Assembly: GCA_015680685.1 (NCBI GenBank)
Contig: MNCI01018361.1
Coordinates: 95,893-159,892 of the forward strand
Direction: 5' to 3'
From: Gnetum montanum
Lineage: Eukaryota; Streptophyta; Gnetopsida; Gnetales; Gnetaceae
Length of the DNA: 64,000 bases
Under the pieces are notes generated by a model that was given only the letters and a program-made list of their open reading frames with translations, was not told where the DNA came from and searched no databases. The position numbers were made by a program, and so were the translations under genes. This document shows, one piece after another, positions 1 through 10,699 of this stretch. Each line of letters opens with the position of its first letter. Position 1 is the stretch's first letter.

Positions 1-430
1 TTTTCGTTAGACATGGGTGTGATGGGATCCATGAAGTCAATGCCCCATATGTCGAAAGGTTCTAGTGGTTAAATCCACTGTTGAGGACCTTCCGTACAAG
101 CAATCATCACCCCATCACGTTGAGAACATTTACAAGACTTGAGAAACTAGTGGGCATCTCTAAAGATTATGGGCCAATAGTATCCTACCATCAATTTTTC
201 TATGGTCGTGCATCTCCCTGCATAGTGGCCTCCACAAGGTCCTTTATGAGCATCTTGGAGAACACACAGTTGATCTTCATCAAGGACACACCAACAGATT
301 AGGCCATCGACACACACCTTGTAAAGGTGTCCGTTAATTTCCATGAAGTATTTGACCTGATGCAAAAATTATTTCTTTTTCCTAAAATCCAAGCCTTGTG
401 GCATCTCTTGAGTAAGAAGATATGTGAGGA
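1..430 (-). pseudogene. Element A integrase, N-terminal zinc domain and start of core
   Basis: The frame at 147-365 reads as the integrase zinc-binding (HHCC) region, with GPCGGHYAGRC and then GYYWP, followed near 100-145 by a CKCSQRDG stretch. At 1-60 the start of the catalytic core is visible as PFDIWGIDFM, whose Asp would be the first of the D,D,E triad. The rest of the core lies outside the window. Integrase joins the cDNA to host DNA. This copy is broken by in-frame stops (for example between the zinc region and the core) and is not expected to be active. The same order and wording are found in element E at 60060-60470, which supports the call. Confidence 0.8.
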
Positions 431-544
431 TGTCATCATACCATATTACTTTTTAAGGCATGTGTTCATTTATTGCAACAGTAAAGAGGAATTTGTCTAG
501 AAATTAATCAGAGAGCTGGCTCTCCTCCTCTTTGTTATCCCATC

Positions 545-1080
545 TTAAGTGAGAAAGATGGTTAGCGACCACATTCTCGATTTTTTTTTATCTACCATAG
601 TAATATCAAAATCTTGCAAGATCAAAAGCCACCATATAACACAATGACTTATCGTCGGCTTATTCATAAGGAAGTGAATTACACTATGGTCCGTATTTAC
701 AAATACTTTGTAACCTAGCACATAATGTATAAACTTTTCTAGCACATACATCAGTACCATTAATTCTTTTTCTATGGCAGTGTAATTTAATTGTGCCACC
801 ACAATGCTTCAACTCGTGTAATGGATATAATATGAACATTTCTTATCATCCATTTGTATGTGCATGGCTCCCAAAGCATAATTAGATGCATCTTTCATGA
901 TATGGAATGGTTTGGACCAATCTGGTGCTCGTAGGATTGGTGTTTCTATGAGTTTCTCTTTTAATTGTTGGAATGCGTTTTCACATTTCTTAGTCCAAAT
1001 GAATGGTGCATCTTTCTTTGTAAGTTTTACCAATGGTTCAGCAATCCTAGAGAAATTCTCAATAAAGTGCCAGTACTAAC
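545..1080 (-). pseudogene. Element A RNase H domain
   Basis: Two frames, 809-1033 and 545-802, give the Ty3/gypsy RNase H-like region. The first has FIWTKKCENAFQQLKEKL followed by PFHIMKDASNYALGA, where KDAS replaces the usual TDAS. The second has NYTAIEKELM, then YKVFVNTDHSVIHFL and ITMVDKKKSR. RNase H removes the RNA template during cDNA synthesis. The frame change between the two pieces and later stops show decay. The matching region of element E (59400-59900) is open for longer and aligns residue by residue by eye. Confidence 0.8.
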
Positions 1081-1790
1081 TAGTGTGTCCAAGGAATGAC
1101 CAAACATCTTTGATGGTCTCTAGTTGGCGTATTATTCCTTGGATGACCCTTATCTTTTCTAGGTCTACCTCAATTCATTTCTGGGAAAATTAGTGCCCTA
1201 GCACAATGCCTTCTTGGACCATGAGATGGCTCTTTTGCCAAATCAACTGTAGGTTTATCTCAACACATCTCTTTAGTACTTACTCAAGTTAGTCCAAGGC
1301 TTACTCAAATGTAGCTCCATAGGTGGAAAAGTCATCCATGAAAACTTCCATACCACTACCGATTTTTTTTTATAGATACTAAGGACTAATCGTCAAAATG
1401 TTGCAAGGGCATTACATAAGCCAAATGGCATCTTACAGTATGAAAAAGTCCCCAAGAAACTCATGAATTTTGTCTTGGCTTGGTCTTCTAGTGCAATTTG
1501 GATTTGGTTATAGCCATTATAACTATCTAAGAAGCTATAATAATAATGCCTAGATATGGTGTCTAATACTTGATCCACGAATGACAAAGGAAAGTGATCC
1601 TTAAATGTTGCCATATTTAATAACCTAAAGTCAATGAAAACCCGCCATTTACCACCATTATTTGGTACAATTATAAGTGGGCTAACCCACTCACTATCTA
1701 CAATTAGATAGATAAACCTTACCTTGAGGAGTTGCTCTATTTTCTCTTTAACAATTTGCTTCAATTTGGGGTTTAGCCATCTCTATGGCT
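1081..1790 (-). pseudogene. Element A reverse transcriptase
   Basis: The frame 1393-1764 contains SEWVSPLIIVPNN, FIDFRLLNMATFKDHFPL, a FLDSYNGYNQ segment carrying the first catalytic Asp, and MPFGLCNALATF. After a break, the catalytic loop FMDDFSTYG is readable near 1321-1344, and HLMVQEGIVLGH follows near 1190-1240. These are the ordered fingers and palm motifs of a Ty3/gypsy RT. The MDDFS box and GLCNAPATF wording are typical of Athila-lineage elements. Stops and a frame change near 1390 make it non-functional. The N-terminal linker (KQIVKEKIEQLLK) starts just upstream at 1764. Confidence 0.85.
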
Positions 1791-1899
1791 ACTTCCTAGG
1801 CATCATGGACAGATTAGTGTAGATGTGGTGCTGGAATATCCCTGGATCGATCCTTGTTAGTTCTAGATATGACCAAGCAAAGCTTGTTGACCATTTATT

Positions 1900-2830
1900 T
1901 ACCACTTTCAACAACTTTTATTTCTGTTCAGGAGCAAGTTTGGCATTAATGATGACTAGTTTACCGTTCTTTAAAAATGCATACTCCATTCTGACTAGTA
2001 AAGTTTTTACTTTTAAGGGATCTTTCTTGAAATGATTAGGGATCTCCAACTCTCCCCAATAATTATCATCATCTTCATTAGAGAGTTGGGAATGAACTTG
2101 TTCAATTTTGTCGATACCTTCTATATATGCACAAGTTAAACTCTTAGTTGGCTTCATGCATATTGTGCTGTTATTTGAATCAGCTATTAACCACAGGGTG
2201 CCCTCCTATTTTGTGACTACTACGTATAGACACCATTGAATATTAACTTCTCACACACACTGATTGCATGCCTTAATGTATGTGCTTTTGATGGACCAAA
2301 TCCTTTGCACACAATTGCACCCATTGTTGTTGTACACAATGCATGGAATACGCTTCTTCTCAATTTTTCCTAACTCATTTTCCTTAAATATTTCAAGAGA
2401 TAGGTCCCTTATACCCATTTACTCATCGACCATGCTTAACCAAGCCCTTCCCATGATGATGGGAAAGTCACTTTTATAGTTGTCCACCTTGATTACTAGA
2501 AAATTAGTAGGATAGGACCACCCACAAACTATGGTCACAATGTCCTTTACTAATCCCAAAGGGACTGTAATTTATTGATCTACTAATTCTAAATAGATGT
2601 TGCTCTTCTTAAGAGGTGGTAGGTTCCAAGCTTTGGACATATCATGGGAGATGAGGCTAACTTTGGAACTAGAGTTAAGAAGAGCCTTACATGGTTCGTG
2701 TCCAACAATCTATAGAAAGATGAGTAGACTTATTAGATCACATCTTTTTGTAGGAATTTTTCCAACTTTGATCTAATCAGAAACAACATGAGTTAGCATT
2801 ATAGTGTAGATCCTAGGTAGCACTTGGTTT
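1900..2830 (-). pseudogene. Element A aspartic protease and linker to RT
   Basis: On the minus strand near 2661-2690 the active-site box reads ALLNSSSKVSLIS. Element C has ALLDSGSGVNLIS at the same place, so the catalytic Asp is replaced by Asn. Downstream, CGWSYPTNFLVI and DFPIIMGRAWLS (about 2440-2540) match the second half of the retropepsin-like fold. The linker at 1918-2157 (CAYIEGIDKIEQ, then GELEIPNHFKK) leads into RT. The protease would cut the Gag-Pol precursor. Loss of the Asp and several stops mean it is inactive. Confidence 0.75.
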
Positions 2831-2879
2831 GAAGGGTTCTCAAAGGTATTTGATGCATAGGATGAGGGTACAAGAGATA

Positions 2880-4010
2880 CAGGGCAATTAGTTGGAGTAG
2901 GCTATGAGGGTTGGAGAGGACTACTGGGCCAAAAGAAGGATCATTTCCTTGATCGATTATCTAGATCACTTGGTTGAAAAAATAGTTATGAGTGTACAAC
3001 CCTTGTAGCATTTCATTGCTACAGCTATGGAGGAATTTCACCCTACATGGATAGAGCAGGAGGTAACTAAGTTGAAGGTGGAGGTGTAGGTGTAGAGGGA
3101 TGTGGAGGATGATAAGGATACAAATATGGGATTTTTTCTTGAGTAGATGGTGAATGTGTTCAGTGGTACTTTGAAGGGTCATAGCGATGTTGGAATGATG
3201 CATTAATTGCCAAACTTCTAGGGGATATGGGTTACTTAACATAATACCCATATGAATCTGGTTGTCTATAAGGGTATTGCTGCCTTGGTAGTGGCATTCC
3301 CCATGATTGTGGTTGGTACCATTGTTGGTATTGTTCATAAGGTTGTTGAGGAGTTCCACTTGGGTAGTAAGCTTGTTGCTATTGGTGGAATTGCCTTGGA
3401 CTACCTTGAGGGCAAGACAAGTGTCTTAGAGCTTACTTGCGTGCTAGGCAAGGGTTCAGTGCATACACTCTAGATTCTTGTAAGTGTGACATCACAGGGC
3501 AACATCCCTTGGTATGTTCATATTAATAGATGTCATATTCGGTTTCATCATCAATGTTAGACTCCACAACTTCCTCTACTGTAGTAGCTTTGCCCTTACC
3601 TCTTTGGTAGGCATGTTTGGCTTCCTTTCACCATCTATGATTGTAATAACTACTTTGCTCTTTGGATTCTTTAGCAATTTTCAAAGCAGTTTAAAAATTT
3701 TTATCCAAAGAGTCCCATAACTTGTCAACCTTGGTTGAAATGTCAGAAATAGATTTTTGGATAGACAAGGTTTTTCTGTTCATCACTTCATCAAGTGGTG
3801 AGTCCTACTCATCACAAAATCAAACCTCTCATTTTTTAATGGATGGGTCCCTATCATACTCTTTAGCACTCTTCCTTTTTTGTAGCTCACCTTCTTCTTT
3901 TGCTACCTACTCAATTAGCCTTTGGATCTAATGAGCTCTCATTTTAGACAGCCACCCTTGGGCATACACCCCAAGGGTTCTTCTTGTTCACTTAGACCTA
4001 AATGGTGCAC
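2880..4010 (-). pseudogene. Element A gag, C-terminal part only
   Basis: Just inside the primer site the minus strand already reads LGVYAQG, a motif that lies about residue 460 of element C Gag. Some 1.3 kb covering the N-terminal region and most of the capsid-like domain is therefore missing. What remains includes a KEEGELQKRKSAKEYDRDPS stretch, an acidic segment, a degraded zinc-knuckle-like YDIY.YEHTKGCCP and the proline/glutamine-rich tail near 3290. Many stops interrupt it. The deletion joins the primer site directly to mid-gag, which would leave the leader without a normal gag start. Confidence 0.75.
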
Positions 4011-4023
4011 CTTCCACAAACAA

Positions 4024-4044
4024 AGTCCCCGGCAGCAATGCCAA
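4024..4044 (-). promoter_or_regulatory. Primer binding site of element A
   Basis: Directly inside the LTR the minus strand reads TTGGCATTGCTGCCGGGGAC. This is a mutated form of the site in element C (TGGCGCCGTTGCCGGGGA), which is the type described for Athila elements and attributed to a tRNA-Asp primer. Confidence 0.75.
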
Positions 4045-4885
4045 TGATGAGCAATGAGGTACCCCTATGCCCAACCATACGAATCACAAAGTGTTTACAT
4101 GTGACTTAGTCGAATTCTATGAACTTTATCATTTCCAGTGCACTAGCCCTTTAGGAAGTGAATTTAGCCTTAAGGTCAATTATTGTCCTCCCAATTACAA
4201 TTGTGATACACATTGGTATGGTTAAGTGTAACTAAGGCATTCGATTTTTATCATTTTTGTATTTTATGTTTTGGGTATTCAACATGTAGATAAAGGAATT
4301 TGATTAATAATCTAAATTAATTAATTAAATACTATTTAAATAATCCTAACATAAGCATCCATTTCCACTTTCCGTACACATCTTGAACCTACATATCCAC
4401 TACTGGGTGACCAAAGGCTACGCTACTGGGATTACCAAGTGAATATGTGTTACTCTCGAAGTGGTTGTACTTATGTATTTAATCTATCTAGCTTAATAAT
4501 CTCATTAAATCAATTGTTTGAAAATAATTGCAAAATAATTGAGAATAATTAACAAATAATTGAAAACATTAAATGCATAAATAAAAGAGCTAATCTATCC
4601 AAAGTGATGCAAGGTTTATCAGAAAGCTTGTCTTTATTGCTGCACACACTGTTGTGCTTAGGTACAACAATTCTCGAATAAAGACCTGTACACTCAATGA
4701 CTCCTACTACGGGAAAATGGAAAAAATGCAAGAGCTTCACTATAATTCAAATCTTGACTCTTCATAAATGCGGCAAGTAGGTGCATATTTAAGGTGATCG
4801 GTAGACACCACGTCGATGAGGCATCATTGATGCAATTGGTTGTGTTGATGAGGCCTCATCAACGTAGCCAACCAACGACTCATCA
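4045..4885 (-). repeat. 5' LTR of element A (841 bp)
   Basis: On the minus strand it starts TGATGAGTCGTTGG (4885) and ends CTCATTGCTCATCA (4045), with the primer site immediately after. The end near 4045-4080 shares the pattern gaggtacccctatgcccaac with the LTRs of B, C, E and F. The start is like element D and has short repeats around ttgatgcaat/aacgtagcc instead of the GCGATATCGC palindromes. Confidence 0.85.
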
Positions 4886-5330
4886 AAATTTTTCATTATT
4901 TCAAATATTTCAGAATCCATTATAATAGAAGATCAAAAGTCAACTTTACAAGACTTCATCAGATTATCAAAAGTCATAAATTGATAATTTTTTCCAAAAG
5001 AATATTATCTACAATATTATTGATAGAGTTGACATCCATTTGATGTATTTTTAGATTACAATGAATAGATATTAAAAGAATAAATTTTATGATTTTAAAC
5101 CTTATTGTTACAGCAAATATTTCTTCATAGTCAAAGGTACTTCTTCCATCTAAAACCTCTTGCTACTATTCTTACTTTGTATTTGGTGGCTTATTTTTCA
5201 TTGAACTTTGTCTAGTACAATAATTTGCAATTGATAATATTTTTTCTTTTTGATCTATCAAACAACTCCCATGTGTTATTCTTCATAATGGCCTTATATT
5301 CATTATCCATGACTTCCTTTCATACTTTTA
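4886..5330 (-). pseudogene. Copia reverse transcriptase, N-terminal part
   Basis: Minus-strand translation gives WKEVMDNEYKAIMKNNTWEL near 5282-5326, then TKYKVRIVARGF and FDYEEIFAVTIRF near 5110-5200, then NLKIHQMDVNS near 5030-5060. These match the conserved copia RT start (W.EAM..E......NTWELV, KARLVARGF, DYEETFAPV, Q.DVKSAFL). The first catalytic Asp region (QMDV) is still visible. The domain ends at 4885, where element A inserted. Stops replace several codons. The remaining RT and RNase H are outside the window or lost. Confidence 0.85.
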
Positions 5331-5799
5331 TTTTTAGGCCTTTTTCAATGTTGAATGGTTATTAATTGAGATTTGAATAGGAAATATTTTTAATTATGTT
5401 GAATTTAGTTGTTGTTCTTTCAAAATATGTTTTCAACATTTGATCTTAGGGCTAGTATCTATGAATCCAAGAATTAGGGTTAGTTTGGGATTTTCATTTT
5501 TGATTATTTTGTTGAAGCTCATCTATGTCAAATTTATTTTCAATGAATGTTACATCCCTATAGAAATATCATTTGTGCTCAATGGGATCATAACATTTGT
5601 AATTACTTTTTCCTGTTTTTTCTTTTTGTATTATAACTAAGAAATGTACATTATTTCCTTGTCATATAGCTTATCTAGAAATTGTTTTGGAGTTTTGAAA
5701 TAGCAATGACACCCAAATATCTTCATGCATTTAACATTTGATAGCTTGTTATAAAGAAGTTCATAAGAGGACTTTTTCTTGTTGAGGCTATTGATAATT
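5331..5799 (-). other. Copia linker between integrase and RT
   Basis: AT-rich sequence lying between the copia integrase core and RT start. I see no recognisable domain beyond scattered short open frames, as expected for the poorly conserved integrase C-terminal region of an old copia copy. Confidence 0.5.
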
Positions 5800-6290
5800 C
5801 TATTTGTAATTTAGGTTGTTATAATAATAGCCATGCCTTAATATATATTTCATAATTATACATTTTTCAAAAGGCCTCTCATCATATCTTTGTAGGGTTC
5901 TACTTTTTCTTTCAATAATACTAGATTGAGAAATATACCCACATGTTGCTTGGTAAAAGATTCCTTATTTTAAGAAAATGTCTTTAAACTTCTTATTAAT
6001 GAAGTCTTCTCCTTTGTCTTATCTAGTGGTCTTTATTTTGAGATTCATTGGATTATGCATAATAGTATAAAAATCTTCAACCTCACTAAAAGTTTCATTC
6101 TTTGTTCTTATTATGTATGTCCAAGTAAATCTTGTATAGTCATCTACCATGACAATAGAGTATTTTTCTTCTTTAATTAAAGTAGCTAGCATAGAATCAA
6201 TAAAATCTATATGGAGGAGCTTAATAGATTTATCTTTATTTCCATGGTCATAGTATGATAACTATTGGTTTGCTTGCCTTGAATACAAGT
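5800..6290 (-). pseudogene. Copia integrase core
   Basis: The minus strand reads LLHIDFIDSM then VMVDDYTRFTWTYIIRTK (about 6112-6155), KIKTTR.DKGEDFINKKFK, GIFYQATCGYI and IIERKSRTLQRY near 5890-5930. This is the copia integrase pattern: the HID and DDY-SR-WV regions, a (degraded) S-D-N-G-G-E-F motif and the V-A-E-R-K-N-R-T motif. In the second Asp box the residues are D-K-G-E rather than D-N-G-G-E, and the Glu of ERKSR survives. Stop codons break the frame. The domain would insert copia cDNA into the genome. Confidence 0.85.
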
Positions 6291-6480
6291 TTCACATTTT
6301 TCTTTTATAGTCTCTTTGATTTTGAAACTAATGGCCTTTTTCAATTTTGTCAATTTTTTCAATATTATTGTATGAAGCATGGCCTAATATCTTGTGTCAA
6401 ATTTTTAATTCTTCATTCATAAATAAAGGATGATTCCTTGAAGTTATTTTAGAAGTAATTTTTTTATTTATCTTTTGGTT
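6291..6480 (-). pseudogene. Copia GAG-pre-integrase domain
   Basis: Near 6354-6410 the minus strand reads NEELKIWHKILGHASYNNIE, the classic W-H-x-R-L-G-H zinc-binding signature that precedes copia integrase. The second zinc ligand pair is partly recognisable (KCETCIQGKQ-like region near 6270-6310, broken by stops). It sits directly between the protease and the integrase core, as expected. Confidence 0.8.
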
Positions 6481-6639
6481 TTGTTATTTGAAAAATAGAT
6501 TCTTTAGAATTCTAAACATTGTTGATAGTGCCAATGGGATTTCCTTTCAAGTCAAAATAAGCATAGTTAATATAGTAGATTCAATTGTTATAGGCTTTAA
6601 TTTTGATGACCTCTTCTCCATTTGGTTTTGTAATTATAC

Positions 6640-6900
6640 ACTATTCATTTCTAAAATTTACATCAATTCCTTTTTTTAGCCATTTTTGCAACTAAAATCA
6701 AGGGATTTGATAGATTTGATATATGGAATACTTTAATAATAGCTATGAATTTGTTGTTATGAAGTTGTACAATGCAATCTCCTACTCCTTCTATGTTGAT
6801 GAAGTTGTTATTACCAAATTTTATGTTGCTAATTTTGTTGGATTTATAATTAAAAAGATAGGATTTATGAGGTGTCATGTGATTTAAATCTTAATCCATT
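6640..6900 (-). pseudogene. Copia aspartic protease
   Basis: The frame at 6663-6878 reads MTPHKSYLFNYKS, then KFGNNNFINIEGVGDCIVQL and FHISNLSNPLILVAKM. This matches the copia protease pattern (D-S-G-A-S-x-H-M-T, G-x-G-D-I-x-L, L-x-D-V-L-H-V-P-x-L, N-L-I-S-V). Just upstream, near 6880-6910, the active-site position reads WIVNNG, so the DSG aspartate has become Asn. It is a relic in the right place between gag and integrase. Confidence 0.8.
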
Positions 6901-7605
6901 ATTTACAATCCATGATTTTGTTTAATTATTGTATTGGAATTGAAATCTTTGTAATTACCTTGATTGTCTTCTTGTCTTAAAATTGGTATTTATGTCACCT
7001 CTTAATTATTGTTTTCAAGCTAAAATGCATCAAAGCTAATTTCTACCCAACAAGACTCTAATGTGCATTCTCTCCTTTTGAAAAATCTATAGAATGGAAT
7101 GGAGTTGTTTATTTACATATTAATTTGACTTTGGTTGCTCCATCTTCTTCTTGTAAAACCTCTACCTCTTGTATCTTTAGTTGAATTCTCTACCATGTCT
7201 TGATTATTCTAAAGATTTTATCTTTAAAATTTATTCTAGTCAATCTTCATCTTCCTCTATTAGCAATATAAGCTTGATTTTTATCAAAGTTAACTATTCT
7301 TAGGCTTTCCTAAGTTTTGATTTGTGATATTATTTCATCAAGTATAAATTACTTAAATTCTTTATTTTGGAGGAAATTCATCATTATATTTTGATACCTT
7401 TGATTATTGTATAATGCTACAATCACCTTTTAAATGTTTTGGTACTAAGTGAAATTGCATCCAAATTCATCAATATGTTTTATATATTCATACATTCTTA
7501 CAAAGAAATCTTCAATATGTTCTTCCTTTTTTTATCTCAACTTTACCAAATTAAATTCTATACAAAAGCTCTTTAGTGTATTGATTTTATCTAATATAGT
7601 CTAAG
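6901..7605 (-). pseudogene. Copia gag, central and C-terminal part
   Basis: Minus-strand reading gives LDKINTLKSFCIEFNLVKL (about 7500-7590), EEHIEDFFVRMYEYIKHIDE (near 7480-7535), a KVIVALYNNQRYQNIMM segment and ILDEIISQIKT near 7310-7350. This follows the UBN2-type copia Gag: a leucine-rich helix, EYF.R..., a SLP.Y.....I segment and a DEL...L box. The zinc-knuckle region near 7000-7200 is not clearly preserved. The frame has several stops and shifts. The N-terminal end of the same gag is at 14912-15195, on the far side of element B. Confidence 0.75.
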
Positions 7606-7607
7606 TA

Positions 7608-7770
7608 TTAAGATATTAGCATAGTATTAAGACTCTTGATTTAAAAACTTAAAGTGATGGATTCAATTCTAGTGGGCAATATTGTGTTATAAAATTCTAA
7701 TTAGACTATATATCTTAGAATATACTTATATTAGAATTATTTTAGGGTTATAATATCTCACATTTGTATG
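7608..7770 (+). mobile_element. SINE copy 1 (tRNA-derived)
   Basis: About 160 bp aligning with the SINE copies at 25448-25590 and 28177-28330. It has an A-box-like agcatagtattaagac, the shared block actcttgattta, a B-box-like gtgatggattcaattct and the shared attctaattagactatata. It lies inside copia gag and immediately beside the target site of element B. Confidence 0.65.
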
Positions 7771-7775
7771 GATGT
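7771..7775. repeat. Target-site duplication GATGT, left copy, of element B
   Basis: GATGT at 7771-7775 is repeated exactly at 14907-14911 on the other side of element B, as expected for a 5-bp LTR-retrotransposon duplication. Confidence 0.9.
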
Positions 7776-8637
7776 TGATGAGTGGCGAGGTACCCCTACA
7801 CTCAACCATATGAATACGAGCGTAACACACGTGATCCGGTTGAACTCCACAAACTAAGTGCCTACACACCTCATGGAACACTTAAGGTTAATTATTTATT
7901 GTCTTCCTAGACTTACTTGTATTTGTCACGATGTATGGTTAAGTAAGTCCAAGGTAGATGATTTTTATAGCTTTTCTGTTTTATCTCCTATGCTGATAAG
8001 GTGAAGGGTTGAAGAGACTAATTGACTAACTTTAACTAACTAACTAAGCCTTAATTAACCTAGCATCAGCATCCGTTCCCACTTACCGTTCACACCTTGA
8101 ACCGATGCAACCTTGGTTACCAAACGCTAATCGTTGCTGGGATCACCAAGCGTAATGCACGTGCTTGAAACGGTCATACTGAGGCACTTAACTAGGAGAA
8201 AAGGTTTGAGAGAGATTTAATAACTAATAAAGAATTTAAATGATAAAAAATAAATAACAATAAATAAAATCCTATTTAGCCTATTCCATGCACTGCAAGG
8301 TTTATCCAAGAAGTTCATCTTTATTACCGTACACAAACATGTGTTCAGATACAATATTTGCTCGAATAAAGATCTGTTCACTTTGGAGCTCCTACTACGG
8401 GCACATGGAAAATATTCTATCTCTGGAGAGGTAAAATAGCCAGAGTTTCACTAAGGGTCTAGATCTAGATGAGAAACAAAGGGAGATCTGCCTCTTATTT
8501 ATAGACTTGGTGGTGCACCGCGATATTGCGTACACGATATCACATGGGATGCGATGTCGCGGCAGATGCGATATCATAGCCCATGCGATATCGTGGTAGA
8601 CGCGATATCATGGCCCATGCGATATTGCATCCCATCA
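7776..8637 (-). repeat. 3' LTR of element B (862 bp)
   Basis: Bounded by tgatgag (7776) and catca (8637). It differs from the 5' LTR of the same element mainly by a longer palindrome array (about 7 versus 3 units) near the U3 end. Confidence 0.9.
8518..8632. repeat. U3 palindrome array, GCGATATCGC type, about 7 units
   Basis: Degenerate units such as gcgatattgc, cgatatcac, gcgatgtcgc, gcgatatcat and gcgatatcgt, about 15 bp apart, between the LTR start and the TATA-like ttatttatag. The 5' LTR at 14853-14901 has about three. Confidence 0.85.
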
Positions 8638-8650
8638 TACCCCCATGATT
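8638..8650 (-). promoter_or_regulatory. Polypurine tract of element B
   Basis: Minus strand AATCATGGGGGTA immediately before the 3' LTR. The same wording precedes the 3' LTRs of C, E and F, which fits the plus-strand primer site. Confidence 0.75.
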
Positions 8651-10340
8651 GAATAAAAACTTATCCTCGAGTTCCTTACAAAATATTGGGACGGTATGGG
8701 ATTATTGACTCAAATGGAACTAATGGGATGACATGTGAACGGATCATCATTACAAGAAAAGACAAAACTGGTGTTCATAACAACAAGAGTGAACACCTTA
8801 TTACATTTGACATCAGGCCTTATTTGGTAGCTTAGAAAGAGAGAGAGAGAAATTTGCTACTGCCAAAGCCAAGATTACACCTTTTGTTGTCCATCCGTAA
8901 GCGCACCATCGGTCTTGCTCCTTGCATAGCTACTTTAGCATCGCTCCATTCCAAGTGTTCCTTCCAGATCCAATCCGTTGTTGCATGATTGTCATTTGCA
9001 CACACAACATAGTTTTTATATTAGCAAGGGTAAATGAATTTCAATGTAGTTGATACCTTGCTTCGGTGAAAGGTCCATTGGCTGAGTTGTGGTATGGCTG
9101 ATACGAATTTGGAGATATCATAGTGGTGACTACCGAAGGTGTAGGGGTTAGGAGAAAATTGAAAAAATTAGGCTTTGTACCCCCATGACTAATCGCGAAC
9201 CTCCAATAGTGATAGAATGGAGAATAAAAAGAACAAAAAATATGGTGAAAAAGAGACAACTATAGCGTCAATGAAATGGATGTCAAGATAGAAATGAATA
9301 AAATAAATTAGATTGCAAAAAATGTTAGGGAAAAAAATTTAACTGGTGCACCAAATAGGAATGTCAGTGGGTCCTCCCCAAAGTAGGCTCATGCCCTTAA
9401 TGCCCTGACAAACCCACATTCAAAGAGTCCGTAGGCTCTAAGAATGTCATTTGAAGCAAAAGGTAAAGTCTTAACCACAAGAATTTACCAAAAAGAAAAC
9501 AATGCATCAATCAAAATATATACTAATGATACAACCGGCAATGAGGTGAACAATGGAGAGAAGGATGGAGAGAAGAGAATGGAATGGAATCCCAAGAACA
9601 AGGTGGTGTACAACCCCTCATGGATTTCATGATTAATATGACTTAGTATATCCCATTCCAAGTCTGGCCTCAAACAAACCACTTATAGTGACTTCGCATT
9701 AATGCATTCGGCCGATCCATCCTCTTGAAGTAATAAGAATGCCTTCACCCAAGAGCCACCACCATTCTGACGAAACAAGGAGAAGAGAATGGGAAGAGAG
9801 AAGGGCCTTAGTTAGAGAAAAAATTTTTATTTGAGTTCCATAACCAGTGCTTGTAGCCCAAATTATTATTTCATCTAAGAGGTGTGCTTTGAATTCTCAC
9901 TTTTTTTTTGTTTTATGTGTTTATACGTGAGAACCACACCATGCAAAGACTTTGTTATTTTTATTTGCTCAACTACCCGATAATTGGGTAACATCGAAAC
10001 GGCAAGAAAACTCAAGAAGAACACATCCAAGCACCCAAGATAATGGCCAACACAAATGCATCAAGTTCCCTTGAAGTCACACCCTTTTCAATCCTTGAGT
10101 CCTTCCTTAGTTTGAGAAATGCCTAGTCACTGATTCATTATAGTTCTTATTTAGAAGGGGACTATACATTTCCAAGCTGAGAGAGACCATAGAACTGGTG
10201 AATGTATGGATGAAGTGGACTCATTGCCTGCTATATCAAAAGAAACATACCTTAGTATCAACATTATGACTTAAAGGTAAAAACCAAACATTAGTAATCA
10301 ATAGGGAAAAAGTTCATACCATCATGAAGAACACTTATTG
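8651..10340 (-). other. Element B 3' non-coding region
   Basis: About 1.7 kb without a supportable gene. It aligns in order with 21750-23575 of C and 61470-63200 of E. It includes a shared purine-rich stretch, a second copy of the PPT-like motif (CCCCCATGACT at 9180-9190) and a block ending gggtgtgctttgaattctcac-like near 9890. Confidence 0.75.
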
Positions 10341-10364
10341 GGTGACAAACTTACAAGGTGGGTA

Positions 10365-10600
10365 ACACACACACACACACATGCACATAAAAAATGAAAA
10401 AGTAGAACAATGATGTAAAACAAAAACAAAAAAAGTTAAAGAAATTTGTGAAACAAAAACGTGTAAAACAAAAATGTGTAAAACAAAAACATGTAAAACA
10501 AAAATATTTAAACCAAAAATGTGTAAAACAAAAACGTGTAAAACAAAAACGTGTAAAAAAATGTGTAAAACAAAAACTAAAAAAAAAAGCTAAGGGCCCC
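10365..10600. repeat. Tandem repeat of about 15 bp with a CA microsatellite
   Basis: Repeated units like gtgtaaaacaaaaac, about ten copies between 10440 and 10580, next to (CA)n at 10365-10381. The open frame across it encodes only FCFTH/FCFTR repeats and is not taken as a gene. Shorter versions occur in C, E and F. Confidence 0.85.
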
Positions 10601-10699
10601 AAATGATTAGCATAGGTAGCCATCTCCCCCATGACTGAGTGGAAAGGGAGAGATCCAAAATAATGAACACCTATTTGAATTTCTTAGAAGTGTCCAACT

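Larger units (their letters stand above)
1..4885 (-). mobile_element. Element A: Athila-like Ty3/gypsy retrotransposon, 3' part off the window
   Basis: Read on the minus strand the order is LTR (4885-4045), primer binding site, partial gag, protease, RT, RNase H and integrase, running off the left edge inside the integrase core. Pol order (integrase last) is Ty3/gypsy. The primer site and the RT motif FMDDFSTYG resemble Athila-lineage elements. Stop codons and small indels break every domain, so this is a dead copy. It is inserted in the RT of a minus-strand copia element that resumes at 4886; the other flank is outside the window, so no target duplication can be checked. Confidence 0.85.

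Noticed and set aside
7608-7770. Functional tRNA gene at the SINE A/B boxes
   Set aside because: The boxes are degenerate, a cloverleaf is not evident, and the tail and copies elsewhere mark it as a SINE.
8518-8632. CRISPR-like array (GATATC repeats with spacers)
   Set aside because: Repeats are 10-bp palindromes with very short linkers inside a retrotransposon LTR of a plant genome; no cas genes and no uniform repeat length.
10351-10632. Open frame encoding a Phe/Cys/Thr-rich repeat protein
   Set aside because: It is only the translation of a 15-bp A/T-rich tandem repeat in the 3' non-coding region of element B. Equivalent regions in C, E and F are not open in the same way.
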